Shown here: piece by piece, positions 18,142-26,838 of the stretch
Layout: the number at the start of each line of letters is the position of its first letter
How positions within the stretch are numbered: the stretch's first letter is position 1
Assembly: GCF_005925325.1 (NCBI RefSeq)
Contig: NZ_SRMP01000004.1
Location: 62,001-126,000 of the forward strand
Length of the DNA: 64,000 nucleotides
Direction of reading: 5' to 3'
Source: Pedobacter helvus
Lineage (GTDB): Bacteria; Bacteroidota; Bacteroidia; Sphingobacteriales; Sphingobacteriaceae
Notes under the pieces: model-generated
Database searches by the model: none
Told to the model about the DNA's origin: nothing
The model's input: only the letters and a program-made list of their open reading frames with translations
Program-made: the position numbers and the translations under genes

Positions 18142-18174
18142 AAACCTATCAGGTTTTAAAAACCTGATAGGTTT
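18142..18174. terminator. Bidirectional hairpin after scoB
   Basis: AAACCTATCAGGTT (18142-18155) pairs perfectly with AACCTGATAGGTTT (18161-18174) around a very short loop. The hairpin ends in TTTC on the plus strand and AAA-rich sequence upstream, so it can end transcripts from scoB; it may also be a dispersed palindrome. Confidence 0.65.
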
Positions 18175-18270
18175 CTATGCGAATTGTCGTTCAGAGTGTA
18201 GCGATAAATCTGTTTGTAACTTAATAGTATCTTTTTAGATTCTTCACTGCGTTCAGAATGAAAAAAGTGC

Positions 18271-19113
18271 TTATTTCAAAGCCTCAATAATCCCAATCAC
18301 ATCATTTTTCCCTAATCCTTTGTTGTGCGCATCTTGATAAGTATCAATCATTGCTTGCGATAAAGGGAAATTAGCACCGGCTTTTTGTGCCAGTAAAACA
18401 TCCTTCAACATTAAATCTAAAGCAAAAGCAGCAGGATAACTGTTGTTAATTAACAGCGGTGTTTTTACTTTGGTAGCACCATTTCCGCAAGCACTTTCGT
18501 TGATAATTTCCAACATATCTTTGCGCTCTAAACCTAGCTTTTCGGAAAACAATAACGTCTCTGCCAATCCTTGATAAATAAGAGATAAGAAATAATTGAT
18601 CGAAAGCTTGGCAGCTACACCACTTCCGTTTGCCCCCAAATGCTTAGTTAATTTTCCAAGTTTTTCAAAGTAAGGTTGAGCTCTTTCTAGATCTTTTTCG
18701 TCGCCACCCGCCATAATAATTAATGTACCTTCTTTTGCGGGTACAGTACTGCCTGCAACCGGTGCATCGATAAAACTAGCATTTTTAGCTTTAACTATTT
18801 CAGCATTTGCTAAAGAACATTCTTGAGAAATAGTACTACAATCTATAAACAGCTTTCCTCCCAGTTCTTCTTTAACTATTTCCCGATAAACCTGATTTAC
18901 CGCATCATCATTGGTCAACATCGTAAAAATGATATCGCTATTTTGTACTAATTCTGCAATGCTTGGGTAAATTCTGGCAATTTCTTTAAAATCTTCTGTT
19001 TTATCTGCAGAGCGATTGTATACCGATAAATCGTAACCCGCTTTTAATAGGTTTTTCGCCATAGGATTACCCATGTTGCCTAAACCTATCCAACCTAGTT
19101 TTGTATTGTTCAT
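18271..19113 (-). CDS. NAD(P)-dependent beta-hydroxyacid dehydrogenase
   Basis: Member of the 3-hydroxyisobutyrate dehydrogenase family, which oxidises or reduces short beta-hydroxyacids (including glyoxylate/succinic-semialdehyde reductases). 280 residues. Rossmann motif GLGNMGNPMAKNLL at about 10-23; the substrate-binding DAPVAGSTVPAKEGTL near 115-130; and the catalytic Lys in GSGVAAKLSINYFL near 164-170. The Rossmann Asn-Arg after beta-2 (VYNR) suggests NADP(H) preference, as in GLYR-type members. Exact substrate not determinable. It points away from scoB and is convergent with it. Confidence 0.88.
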   Translation of the reverse strand: MNNTKLGWIGLGNMGNPMAKNLLKAGYDLSVYNRSADKTEDFKEIARIYPSIAELVQNSDIIFTMLTNDDAVNQVYREIVKEELGGKLFIDCSTISQECSLANAEIVKAKNASFIDAPVAGSTVPAKEGTLIIMAGGDEKDLERAQPYFEKLGKLTKHLGANGSGVAAKLSINYFLSLIYQGLAETLLFSEKLGLERKDMLEIINESACGNGATKVKTPLLINNSYPAAFALDLMLKDVLLAQKAGANFPLSQAMIDTYQDAHNKGLGKNDVIGIIEALK

Positions 19114-19131
19114 TGTGTTATTTACTCAAGT

Positions 19132-19139
19132 CAAAGCTA
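19132..19139 (-). promoter_or_regulatory. -7 promoter box of the hydroxyacid dehydrogenase gene
   Basis: TAGCTTTG on the minus strand, perfect TAnnTTTG, ending 18 bases before the ATG at 19113. Confidence 0.45.
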
Positions 19140-19145
19140 CCCTGT

Positions 19146-19270
19146 AAAGCTGATGCTGACCTGTAGTGAAACGGAAAGCTACGCAGTAAAATAAATTCAG
19201 ATGACGGAGCATTGATTTATCGTCACCCTGACCATGCAATAGCTGCGAAGTAAATTTATTTCAGGGTCAG
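19146..19270 (+). repeat. GCTGATGCTGACCTGTAG repeat, full copy A
   Basis: About 125 bases beginning AAAGCTGATGCTGACCTGTA and ending TTATTTCAGGGTCAGC. Aligns over its whole length with 33269-33393 and over its first 60 bases with the minus strand of 13386-13445. The two ends contain GCTGAC and GTCAGC in opposite orientation, so the element can fold on itself. Confidence 0.82.
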
Positions 19271-19306
19271 CGATGTATTAAATTAAATAATAATCAAATT
19301 ATAAGA

Positions 19307-19332
19307 AAAGCCTCCCATTTTTGGAAGGCTTT
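19307..19332 (-). terminator. Terminator of the phosphohexomutase gene
   Basis: AAAGCCTCCC (19307-19316) and GGAAGGCTTT (19323-19332) pair with one mismatch, eight bases beyond the stop codon at 19340; the minus strand continues TTTTCTTAT. Confidence 0.7.
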
Positions 19333-19339
19333 ATTATTG

Positions 19340-21073
19340 CTAAGCTTGTAAATCGCTCATGATGGTTTTAATCTTCTCCTTCAGTTTTTGCTCTGTAGCT
19401 TTAAACTCTGCTGTACTTGCTAAGGGTTCATTTACGCTGCAATAAAACTTAATCTTAGGTTCTGTACCACTCGGACGGGCAGAAATGATGCTACCATCTT
19501 CAGTAATGAATTGTAATACATCCGACTTAGGGAAACCTAATTCTTCACTAGAACCTGATTTGATATCAGTTACTTTATTCAACTCGTAATCTTTTAAAGT
19601 CACTACTGGCGACCCACCCAAAGTAGCAGGAGGGTTGTTTCTAAACTTCTCCATCATTGCTTTGATTTCTTCAGCGCCAGTTTTTCCTTTTTTAGTGATC
19701 GAAACTAAATCTTCCTTGTACATGCCATACTTCACATACATTTCAATCATCGCTTCGTATAAGCTACTGCCTTTATCTTTATAGAAAGCAGTCATTTCGG
19801 CAATGAATGCACAAGAAATCACAGCATCTTTATCACGTACTAAATCGCCAACTAAATAACCATAACTTTCTTCACCGCCCACAATAAATTGCTTTTTGCC
19901 CAAAAGTTCGGTCATGATTTTGCCGATCCATTTAAAGCCTGTAAGTGTATTGAAGTATTCTACACCTTTTTCGTCGGCGATAGCTTTAATTAAAGGCGTA
20001 GTTACAATAGTACTTACCACATATTCATTTCCTGTTAATTTGCCTGTTTCTTGCCATGCAGTTAACATATAGTTCACCAATAAACTTCCTGTTTGGTTAC
20101 CATTTAATAGCACAAACTCTCCATCAGTATTTTTTACAGCAATACCCACACGGTCAGCATCTGGGTCGGTAGCTAAAACTAAATCAGCATCAATTTCTGC
20201 AGCCTTTTTTAGGGCTAAAGTTAAAGCTTCTTTTTCTTCCGGATTTGGATAAACTACCGTTGGAAAGTTACCATCTGGTTTACTTTGCTCTTCTACAATA
20301 GTTACGTTGGTAAAACCAAATTGAGCTAAAGCAGGAGGAACCAAAGTAATTCCGGTACCGTGGATAGGAGAAAACACGATCTTCAAATTCTTCTGACGCT
20401 CAATTGCATCTGGAGAAACAGAAAGTGCCGTGATTTTATTTAAATATTTTTGGTCTATTTCTTCGCCAATCAGTTCTACATTAGCATCAACTCTATCGAA
20501 TTTAACTTCGTCGATGCTTTTAATTCCAGCCACTTCTTCCATTACCATTTTATCATCTGGAGAAGTAAATTGGCCACCGTCAGCACCATAAGCCTTATAT
20601 CCGTTGTATTCTTTAGGGTTGTGCGACGCCGTTAACATCACCCCACTTTTACAGCCTAATTCGCGGATAGCAAAAGAAAGTTCTGGTGTTGGACGTAAAG
20701 CAGAGAAGAAGTAAACCTTAATACCATTTGCAGAAAACACATCAGCGGTAATTTTAGCAAATACATCAGAGTTATTTCTGCTATCGTGAGCAATAGCAAC
20801 GCAAATTTTCTCACCAGGATATTTTTTCAACAAATAATTAGATAAGCCCTGCGTAGCTGTGCCAATGGTGTATTTATTTACGCGATTAGAACCTGCGCCC
20901 ATGATACCTCGTAAACCACCAGTACCAAACTCTAAATTCCTGTAAAAAGCATCTGTAAGCTCTGTGTAAGCTTCTTGATCTATTAATTTCTGGATATCTG
21001 ATTTGGTGATTTCATCATAATTACCGTTAAGCCATTGTTGTACGGTTGCATTGGTGGTTTGATCTAATTGCAT
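19340..21073 (-). CDS. Phospho-sugar mutase (phosphoglucomutase/phosphomannomutase family)
   Basis: Alpha-D-phosphohexomutase that interconverts hexose 1- and 6-phosphates for glycogen, cell-wall and polysaccharide precursors. 577 residues, the longer PGM2/PgcA-like form. The catalytic phosphoserine loop TASHNPKEYNGYK is at 148-160 with Ser150; the Mg-binding DPDADRVG near 307-314; the sugar loop GGEESYGYLVGD; and the phosphate loop RPSGTEPKIKFY near the C-terminus. All four active-site elements are intact. Whether glucose or mannose phosphate is preferred cannot be read from these motifs, although the length favours phosphoglucomutase. Confidence 0.92.
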   Translation of the reverse strand: MQLDQTTNATVQQWLNGNYDEITKSDIQKLIDQEAYTELTDAFYRNLEFGTGGLRGIMGAGSNRVNKYTIGTATQGLSNYLLKKYPGEKICVAIAHDSRNNSDVFAKITADVFSANGIKVYFFSALRPTPELSFAIRELGCKSGVMLTASHNPKEYNGYKAYGADGGQFTSPDDKMVMEEVAGIKSIDEVKFDRVDANVELIGEEIDQKYLNKITALSVSPDAIERQKNLKIVFSPIHGTGITLVPPALAQFGFTNVTIVEEQSKPDGNFPTVVYPNPEEKEALTLALKKAAEIDADLVLATDPDADRVGIAVKNTDGEFVLLNGNQTGSLLVNYMLTAWQETGKLTGNEYVVSTIVTTPLIKAIADEKGVEYFNTLTGFKWIGKIMTELLGKKQFIVGGEESYGYLVGDLVRDKDAVISCAFIAEMTAFYKDKGSSLYEAMIEMYVKYGMYKEDLVSITKKGKTGAEEIKAMMEKFRNNPPATLGGSPVVTLKDYELNKVTDIKSGSSEELGFPKSDVLQFITEDGSIISARPSGTEPKIKFYCSVNEPLASTAEFKATEQKLKEKIKTIMSDLQA

Positions 21074-21303
21074 ATTTTTTATAAGAGTTAAAGTCGATAT
21101 AAATACAAATTATATTCGGTTGGGTTTGGTAAATTTAAATAAATCGATATTTTATTTTGCGGATTTGGCTGAAATTAACAGTCTTTTATTTATTTTCACG
21201 ACCCGTTACAATAATAATAAAAATCTATATCCTATAACCTAAAAAATGAAATCATTCTGAGAAAATCAGAAGAACTTCAAAAGAGTAAATTATAACTATT
21301 TAA

Positions 21304-22635
21304 ATGAAAATTTTAAAATTCGGTGGTACCTCTGTGGGTAGCCCAGAACGGATGAAAAAATTGTTGGATATCGTTAATCCGGCAGAAAGACAAATCGTGG
21401 TATTATCAGCAATGTCTGGTACTACGAACAACTTGGTAGAAATTTCAAACGCGTTACTGAAGGAAGATAAGAAGAAGGGAATCGAATTAATCAATACATT
21501 AAAGGATAAATACGATGCTGTTGTAGCTGAACTTTTACCAGAGAGCGTAGAGAGCGTAGAAGGGGATTTTAGAGCACAAGGACAAGAAGTGGTCGATTAC
21601 CATTTCAATTTCTTACTTTCTTTGGCTAATAACGTATTTACTGCTATTGAGGATAAAGTTGTTTTGGCCCAAGGCGAATTATTATCAACCACTTTATATC
21701 ACGTTTATTTGAAATCTATCGGTGTACCTTCGGTATTGTTGCCTGCTTTAGATTTCATGAAGATAGATGAAGATAATGAACCGGTTATTCCTTACACTAC
21801 AGAAAATTTAACTCCAATTTTGGAAGCTAATCCAGATACGAACTTGTTTATTACACAAGGGTTTATTTGCAGAAATAGCTTTGGCGAGGTAGATAATTTA
21901 CGTCGTGGTGGTAGTGATTACACTGCTTCGTTGTTAGGTGCCGCAATTTTAGCTGAAGAGGTTCAAATCTGGACGGACATTGATGGCATGCATAATAATG
22001 ATCCTCGTATTGTAAAAGGAACCAAGCCAATCGCTAACTTATCTTTTGATGAAGCTGCCGAGTTAGCGTACTTCGGTGCTAAGATATTGCATCCGCAATC
22101 GGTTTTTCCAGCACAGAAATATAAAATTCCGGTTCGTTTATTAAACACGATGGAACCGCAAGCTTTCGGTACGGTAATTAGCACAGAAAGTGAGAAGGGA
22201 AAAATCAAGTCTATTGCTGCGAAAGATGGAATTACTGCAATCAAGATACAATCTAGCCGAATGTTATTGGCTTATGGCTTCTTGCGCAAGGTGTTCGAAG
22301 TATTTGAGCGTTACAAAACGCCAATCGACATGATTACCACTTCGGAGGTTGCGGTATCTTTAACAGTTGATTTTACCGATAACTTGGATAAAATTGTTGA
22401 GGAATTGAATTCTTTTGGAAGTGTAGAGCTAGACAGAAATCAAACTATTGTTTGCGTAGTAGGTGATTTTGGAGCAGAAAAACACGGTTTTGCTTCAAAA
22501 GTATTAGATGCAATTAAACATTTACCTGTAAGGATGATATCTTATGGAGGTAGTGCTTACAACATCTCACTTTTGATTAATACAGATGACAAAGTTGAAG
22601 CCTTGAGAAGCTTACACAACAGGATTTTCGAGTAG
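21304..22635 (+). CDS. lysC: Aspartate kinase (second copy, beside lysA)
   Basis: Makes aspartyl phosphate, entry to lysine and diaminopimelate synthesis. 443 residues. KFGGTSVGSPERM at 4-16 is the canonical N-terminal signature with Lys4 and Thr9 region, LRRGGSDYTAS the nucleotide site near 200, and YFGAKILHPQSV follows. Two C-terminal ACT domains begin near 310 and probably bind a feedback amino acid; the second reads MISYGGSAYNISLLI. With lysA 266 bases downstream on the same strand this is likely the lysine-branch enzyme. It is more canonical than the copy at 6927. Confidence 0.92.
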   Translation: MKILKFGGTSVGSPERMKKLLDIVNPAERQIVVLSAMSGTTNNLVEISNALLKEDKKKGIELINTLKDKYDAVVAELLPESVESVEGDFRAQGQEVVDYHFNFLLSLANNVFTAIEDKVVLAQGELLSTTLYHVYLKSIGVPSVLLPALDFMKIDEDNEPVIPYTTENLTPILEANPDTNLFITQGFICRNSFGEVDNLRRGGSDYTASLLGAAILAEEVQIWTDIDGMHNNDPRIVKGTKPIANLSFDEAAELAYFGAKILHPQSVFPAQKYKIPVRLLNTMEPQAFGTVISTESEKGKIKSIAAKDGITAIKIQSSRMLLAYGFLRKVFEVFERYKTPIDMITTSEVAVSLTVDFTDNLDKIVEELNSFGSVELDRNQTIVCVVGDFGAEKHGFASKVLDAIKHLPVRMISYGGSAYNISLLINTDDKVEALRSLHNRIFE

Positions 22636-22728
22636 AATTTTTGTTATTATTTAACCGCCTAAGACATCTTAGGACATTTTAGTCTTAGATTTACTTAGGT
22701 GCCTAATGTGGTTAATAGTTGAATGTTA

Positions 22729-22896
22729 TCAACGATAGTAGAAAAAAATAAAAACAACGATCAATATTAATACAATTGAGATACGAATTCTTCTTTGAAG
22801 CTCTAGTCTGGTAATATTTCCACGACGATAATCGATATAGTTACCTACATAAATAACTGTTAAGAGGAGCAGAAGAAAGAGAAGTATAAATTTCAA
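22729..22896 (-). CDS. Small two-helix membrane protein (unannotated short ORF)
   Basis: Frame of 55 codons in the lysC-lysA gap, divergent from lysA, starting with TTG at 22896 and stopping with TGA at 22729. It encodes a hydrophobic helix (FILLFLLLLLTVIYVGNY), a basic loop (YRRGN, then RLELQRRIR), and a second helix (ISIVLILIVVFIFFYYR). The alternation of helix, charged hairpin and helix is unlikely by chance, and the loop is positively charged, which predicts both ends outside. The TTG start and short length leave real doubt; no family is recognised. Confidence 0.5.
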   Translation of the reverse strand: MKFILLFLLLLLTVIYVGNYIDYRRGNITRLELQRRIRISIVLILIVVFIFFYYR

Positions 22897-22900
22897 GATT

Positions 22901-24058
22901 ATGTTTTCGGATAAAGATATAGCACATTTTTCGAATTTAGAAACGCCATTTTATTATTACGATCTGAATTTGTTGAAAGAGACATTGAAGGTTTGTAGTG
23001 ATGCGGCTAATACGTATAATTTTCATGTGCATTATGCCATGAAAGCCAACTTTAATGATAAAGTTTTAGCACAAATTAAAGAAGTTGGTTTTGGTGCTGA
23101 TGCAGTAAGTGGCGGAGAGGTTAAGAAAGCCATCGAAAGTGGTTTTGCAAATAATAAAGTGGTTTTTGCCGGTGTAGGGAAATCAGATAAAGAGATTAAC
23201 TATGCTTTAGACCAAGATATTTTTTGCTTTAATGTAGAGTCGCTGCAAGAATTGCAAGTGATTAACGAACTGGCAGAGAAAAAAGGTAAAGTTGCTAAAG
23301 TTGCCATTCGTATTAACCCGAACGTTGATGCGCATACGCACGCTAACATCACCACTGGTTTAGATGAAAACAAATTCGGCATTAACTCATGGGATATGCC
23401 AGCTTGTGCAGATATCTTAAATGTTTCTTCGAATTTAGAATTTGTCGGAATTCACTTTCATATCGGCTCGCAAATTACCAATTTGGATGTGTACAAAAAC
23501 CTTTGTGTGCGTGTTAATGAATTTGCGGCTTGGTTTGAAGATCGAGGATTAAGTGTTACAGTATTAAACGTTGGTGGTGGTTTGGGTATCGATTATCACA
23601 ATCCGAACGCTCAAATTCCAAACTTTGAAGCTTACTTTAAAATATTCGCTGATTTTCTAGAGATCAAACCTCACCAAGAAGTGCATTTCGAGTTGGGTAG
23701 GGCATTAGTTGGGCAATCATCATCTTTGATTAGTCGTGTGCTTTACGTGAAAAACGGTAAAAAAAAGAACTTCATCGTATTAGATGCCGGTATGACGGAG
23801 TTGATGCGTCCGGCGTTATATCAAGCTTATCATCAAATTGAAAATTTAAACAACAGCCAAAGTCGTGATGTAGTGAAATACGATGTTGTTGGACCAATTT
23901 GCGAAAGTACGGATTGCTTTGGGAAGGAAGTTCCGCTACAAGAAACTTTCAGAAATGATTTAATTGCCATTAGAAGTACCGGCGCTTATGGCGAGGCAAT
24001 GGCTTCTAACTACAATTTACGTGATGCTATCGTAACAGTTACTAGTGACGATTACTAA
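22901..24058 (+). CDS. lysA: Diaminopimelate decarboxylase
   Basis: PLP enzyme that decarboxylates meso-diaminopimelate to L-lysine. 385 residues. HYAMKANFN holds the PLP Lys at residue 48; GIHFHIGSQI near 186-195 and GGGLGIDY near 226-233 are fold type III decarboxylase motifs; the C-terminal CESTDCFGK contains the active-site Cys-Glu-Ser and YGEAMASNYN closes the dimer site. Directly preceded by lysC; a terminator follows at 24080. Confidence 0.95.
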   Translation: MFSDKDIAHFSNLETPFYYYDLNLLKETLKVCSDAANTYNFHVHYAMKANFNDKVLAQIKEVGFGADAVSGGEVKKAIESGFANNKVVFAGVGKSDKEINYALDQDIFCFNVESLQELQVINELAEKKGKVAKVAIRINPNVDAHTHANITTGLDENKFGINSWDMPACADILNVSSNLEFVGIHFHIGSQITNLDVYKNLCVRVNEFAAWFEDRGLSVTVLNVGGGLGIDYHNPNAQIPNFEAYFKIFADFLEIKPHQEVHFELGRALVGQSSSLISRVLYVKNGKKKNFIVLDAGMTELMRPALYQAYHQIENLNNSQSRDVVKYDVVGPICESTDCFGKEVPLQETFRNDLIAIRSTGAYGEAMASNYNLRDAIVTVTSDDY

Positions 24059-24079
24059 GTAAAGAAATAGATTAATGAA

Positions 24080-24107
24080 GCCAGCAGTAGTTCTGCTGGC
24101 TTTTTTT
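24080..24107 (+). terminator. Terminator of lysA
   Basis: GCCAGCAG (24080-24087) pairs with CTGCTGGC (24093-24100), followed by seven T. A textbook intrinsic terminator. Confidence 0.88.
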
Positions 24108-24321
24108 ATTGTTTTCTTCTAGCCGAAACATATACCACAACGCCTGCAAGCATCGCAATTGCACCCACATAAGGTGGCCAATTCACAGTTTCTTGTTTGT
24201 CGGCAGTAATCTCAATTGGTCCGGCATCAATTATTTTTTCCTTTTTAGTGTAAGTAAAACCACTCCACACCAACATAATTAATCCTATTACGATTAATAA
24301 AACGCCTAATGATTTTCCCAT
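24106..24321 (-). CDS. Small membrane protein, two transmembrane segments
   Basis: 71-residue protein of unknown function. The first helix covers about residues 4-23 (LGVLLIVIGLIMLVWSGFTY), the second about 51-66 (YVGAIAMLAGVVVYVS), and between them lies a polar loop with KKEKIIDAGPIEI. The C-terminus RRKQ suggests both ends are cytoplasmic. The pattern resembles small DUF3185-like membrane proteins of Bacteroidota. Its stop region runs into the lysA terminator on the other strand, a convergent arrangement. Confidence 0.72.
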   Translation of the reverse strand: MGKSLGVLLIVIGLIMLVWSGFTYTKKEKIIDAGPIEITADKQETVNWPPYVGAIAMLAGVVVYVSARRKQ

Positions 24322-24355
24322 AATAATGATTTTATTAGGGAACAGTTCAATAACG

Positions 24356-24706
24356 CTAATTGTTTCGTAACTTAATAACAGTTGTTAGCAAGCGCTTGAT
24401 CTTTTCAAAAGGCAAGTCTTTTTGCGAATTGATCAATAGAATTTTCATTTTTGCTCGCTTTTCAACCAACAAATCTTTATCATTCAACAAATTGCCGTCT
24501 ACAAAGCCGATATAAGGTTGCTTGTATTTTTTATGTATCCATAAATAACAAAGCATTTTACCACGATGATAAAAGAATGGCAATTTGTATTTCCATTCTG
24601 CAGTAATATCTGAATCTGTTGATAAAATGATATCTCTTAAACCTAATAAGCAACTTTGAATAGGTTCTTCCCGCTTTAAATAAAATTGATCAAGCTCGCT
24701 GAGCAT
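24356..24706 (-). CDS. DUF1801 domain protein
   Basis: 116-residue cytoplasmic protein of the DUF1801/YdhG-like fold. The pattern is characteristic: LRDIILSTDSDITAEWKYKLPFFYHRGKMLCYLWIHKK, followed by YIGFVDGNLL and ending in a helix with KIKRLLTTVIKLR. Function is unknown; related proteins are small iron-chaperone-like or uncharacterised. It ends seven bases before the stop of nothing and starts 7 bases after the SRPBCC gene stop, so the two are likely cotranscribed. Confidence 0.82.
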   Translation of the reverse strand: MLSELDQFYLKREEPIQSCLLGLRDIILSTDSDITAEWKYKLPFFYHRGKMLCYLWIHKKYKQPYIGFVDGNLLNDKDLLVEKRAKMKILLINSQKDLPFEKIKRLLTTVIKLRNN

Positions 24707-24713
24707 CTACTAA

Positions 24714-25103
24714 TTAATTATCTTCCTCTTCAAAGAAATCGGCCAAACCGCCAAGGTAATATTCGTTAATTCCCTCAGTAAATTCTTTATAATCTTCTTC
24801 TGGGATATTGGTTTGTACAAACTCTAATGAAGTTCCTTTTTTATCTGGATGTAGTTTGATCGTAACGATAGATGGTTCGTTTTCTTCGCCGAAATACCAC
24901 TGCTGCACTATTTTCTTACCGGGATCGAACTCCAAATTCTTTCCAACAATATCGCCGTCCCATAATGAGAACTCAGTGCCTGCCTCTTCTTCAAATTCTA
25001 CTTCGGCACCAGTCCATAATTGGATGCTTTGCGCTTTGGTTAAACCTAAATAAACTTCTTCGGGAGGAGCGGGTAGGAGTATGTATTTTTTAAATGTTTT
25101 CAT
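24714..25103 (-). CDS. SRPBCC/AHSA1-like START domain protein
   Basis: 129-residue protein with an Aha1-C/START-like hydrophobic-cavity fold. From the ATG at 25103: MKTFKKYILLPAPPEEVYLG is the typical first strand and helix, WTGAEVEFEEEAGTEFSLWDGDIVGKN and QQWYFGEENEPSIVTIKL are the central strands, and the C-terminus is strongly acidic. Some codons upstream remain open, but this ATG fits the domain boundary. The ligand is unknown. Confidence 0.83.
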   Translation of the reverse strand: MKTFKKYILLPAPPEEVYLGLTKAQSIQLWTGAEVEFEEEAGTEFSLWDGDIVGKNLEFDPGKKIVQQWYFGEENEPSIVTIKLHPDKKGTSLEFVQTNIPEEDYKEFTEGINEYYLGGLADFFEEEDN

Positions 25104-25175
25104 TGTTTTTCGTTTAGAGATTTGCATTGGGCGAAGTTACATTATCAACGCCATACACTTATCGCTTATCTAGAA

Positions 25176-26366
25176 TTATTTAAAAGCATTAATACCCGTA
25201 ACATCCATTCCTGTAATTAATAAGTGAACATCATGTGTACCTTCGTAAGTCACTACTGATTCTAAATTCATCATGTGGCGCATAATAGAGTATTCGCCAG
25301 TAATTCCCATACCGCCCAACATTTGACGTGCATTGCGAGCGATATCCAAAGCAATTTCAACACTATTGCGTTTCGCCATGGAAATTTGTTCGGCCGATGC
25401 TCTATTTTCACTTTTCAGCTTACCTAAACGCCAAACCAATAATTGACCTTTGGTAATTTCGGTAATCATTTCTGCTAATTTCTTTTGTTGCAGCTGAAAA
25501 CCTCCAATAGGCTTACCAAATTGTTCACGTTCTTTTGAGTAACGCAGGGCAGTGTCGTAACAATCCATGGCGGCACCTAAAGCACCCCAAGCGATGCCGT
25601 AACGGGCTTGATTCAAACATCCTAACGGACCTTTCAAACCTTTGATATCTGGGAATACATTCTCTTTTGGTACTTTCACATTATCAAATACCAACTCGCC
25701 AGTTGCCGAGGCTCTTAAACTCCATTTGTTGTGTGTTTCAGGCGTGCTAAAGCCTTCCATGCCACGTTCCAACACCATTCCTCTAATTTTACCTTCTTCA
25801 TCTTTAGCCCAAACCACAGCAATATCAGCGAATGGTGCATTTGATATCCACATTTTAGCACCATTTAATAGGTAGTAATCGCCTTTATCTTTAATATTAC
25901 TCACCATGCCGCCAGGATTAGACCCGTGGTCTGGTTCAGTCAAACCGAAACAGCCCATCAATTCTCCTGTAGCCAATTTTGGAAGGTATTTTTTACGTTG
26001 TTCTTCAGTCCCATAAGCGTAAATAGGATACATCACTAAAGAGCCTTGTACAGAAGCAGTAGAACGGATACCTGAGTCGCCGCGTTCAATTTCTTGCATG
26101 ATGATACCATAAGCAGTATAATCTAAACCTGCACCACCATATTCAACTGGAATGGTAGGACCAAAGGCCCCAATTTCTCCCAATCCTTTGATCAAATGTT
26201 TAGGAAACTCAGCTCTTTGGGCATAATCTTCAATAATCGGACTTACTTCTTTCTTCACCCAGTCTCTAACAGAAGCACGTATCAACAAATGCTCCTCAGA
26301 CAAAAGTTCGTCCACCAAATAATAATCAGGTGCTTCGTAAAGGTCTTTTCTTGCAGATTTACTCAT
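25176..26366 (-). CDS. Acyl-CoA dehydrogenase, glutaryl-CoA dehydrogenase-like
   Basis: FAD enzyme of 396 residues. It resembles glutaryl-CoA dehydrogenase, which oxidises and decarboxylates glutaryl-CoA to crotonyl-CoA in lysine and tryptophan breakdown. The segment SLVMYPIYAYGTEEQRKKYL and GCFGLTEPDHGSNPGGM are close to that subfamily; the Arg in IRSTASVQ corresponds to the residue contacting the substrate's distal carboxylate, and the catalytic Glu is in YEGTHDVH (Glu375). Glutaryl-CoA is therefore the best guess but not proven. A -7 promoter box lies 34 bases upstream. Crotonyl-CoA metabolism could connect to the 3-hydroxyacyl-CoA dehydrogenase at 59728. Confidence 0.88.
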   Translation of the reverse strand: MSKSARKDLYEAPDYYLVDELLSEEHLLIRASVRDWVKKEVSPIIEDYAQRAEFPKHLIKGLGEIGAFGPTIPVEYGGAGLDYTAYGIIMQEIERGDSGIRSTASVQGSLVMYPIYAYGTEEQRKKYLPKLATGELMGCFGLTEPDHGSNPGGMVSNIKDKGDYYLLNGAKMWISNAPFADIAVVWAKDEEGKIRGMVLERGMEGFSTPETHNKWSLRASATGELVFDNVKVPKENVFPDIKGLKGPLGCLNQARYGIAWGALGAAMDCYDTALRYSKEREQFGKPIGGFQLQQKKLAEMITEITKGQLLVWRLGKLKSENRASAEQISMAKRNSVEIALDIARNARQMLGGMGITGEYSIMRHMMNLESVVTYEGTHDVHLLITGMDVTGINAFK

Positions 26367-26400
26367 TTCAAAAGGATTTAGGTTTAAAATTGGTTATAAC

Positions 26401-26408
26401 CAAAGTTA
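26401..26408 (-). promoter_or_regulatory. -7 promoter box of the acyl-CoA dehydrogenase gene
   Basis: TAACTTTG on the minus strand, perfect TAnnTTTG, 34 bases before the ATG at 26366. Confidence 0.42.
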
Positions 26409-26470
26409 GTAAAATACCTTAATCCCTAAACAAAATTTAGGTATAATTGCATACCAAAACTTTAATAATA

Positions 26471-26830
26471 ATGTACACTCAAACCGTAGCACTAAGAGAT
26501 GTTAGATGCCATGCCCTTCATGGATTTTATCCCGAAGAACAACTAATAGGTTGCATTTTTATGGTAGATATCGAAGTTACATTTAAACCTAACGATGACA
26601 CTGAGAATTTAGATAAAACAGTAAATTACGAAGTGCTTAACCAAATTATTCTCAAGGAAATGGCTAGTACACAAAAGCTATTAGAGACTGTGGTTAAGAA
26701 TATGTTAGATGAAGTGAAAAATCATTATCCTTTTCTACTTACTGCAAAAGTAGGTATCAGAAAAATGAACCCGCCTATGCCTGGCCAAATAGGACATTCG
26801 TTCGTTGAATTAAGCTATACTAAAGCTTAA
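26471..26830 (+). CDS. folB: Dihydroneopterin aldolase
   Basis: Converts 7,8-dihydroneopterin to 6-hydroxymethyl-dihydropterin and glycolaldehyde in folate synthesis. 119 residues from the ATG at 26471, the usual size; the open frame upstream starts at a TTG and adds eight unlikely residues. VALRDVRCHALHGFYPEEQ is the family N-terminus, TVNYEVLNQII the central motif, and the pterin-binding Glu and Lys lie in LLETVV and AKVGIRKMNPPMPG. Other folate genes are not adjacent. Confidence 0.92.
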   Translation: MYTQTVALRDVRCHALHGFYPEEQLIGCIFMVDIEVTFKPNDDTENLDKTVNYEVLNQIILKEMASTQKLLETVVKNMLDEVKNHYPFLLTAKVGIRKMNPPMPGQIGHSFVELSYTKA

Positions 26831-26838
26831 ATTTGCTT

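Noticed and set aside
21074..21303. Lysine riboswitch before lysC
   Set aside because: The leader is short and AT-rich; no lysine-riboswitch junction motifs or terminator pair were seen.
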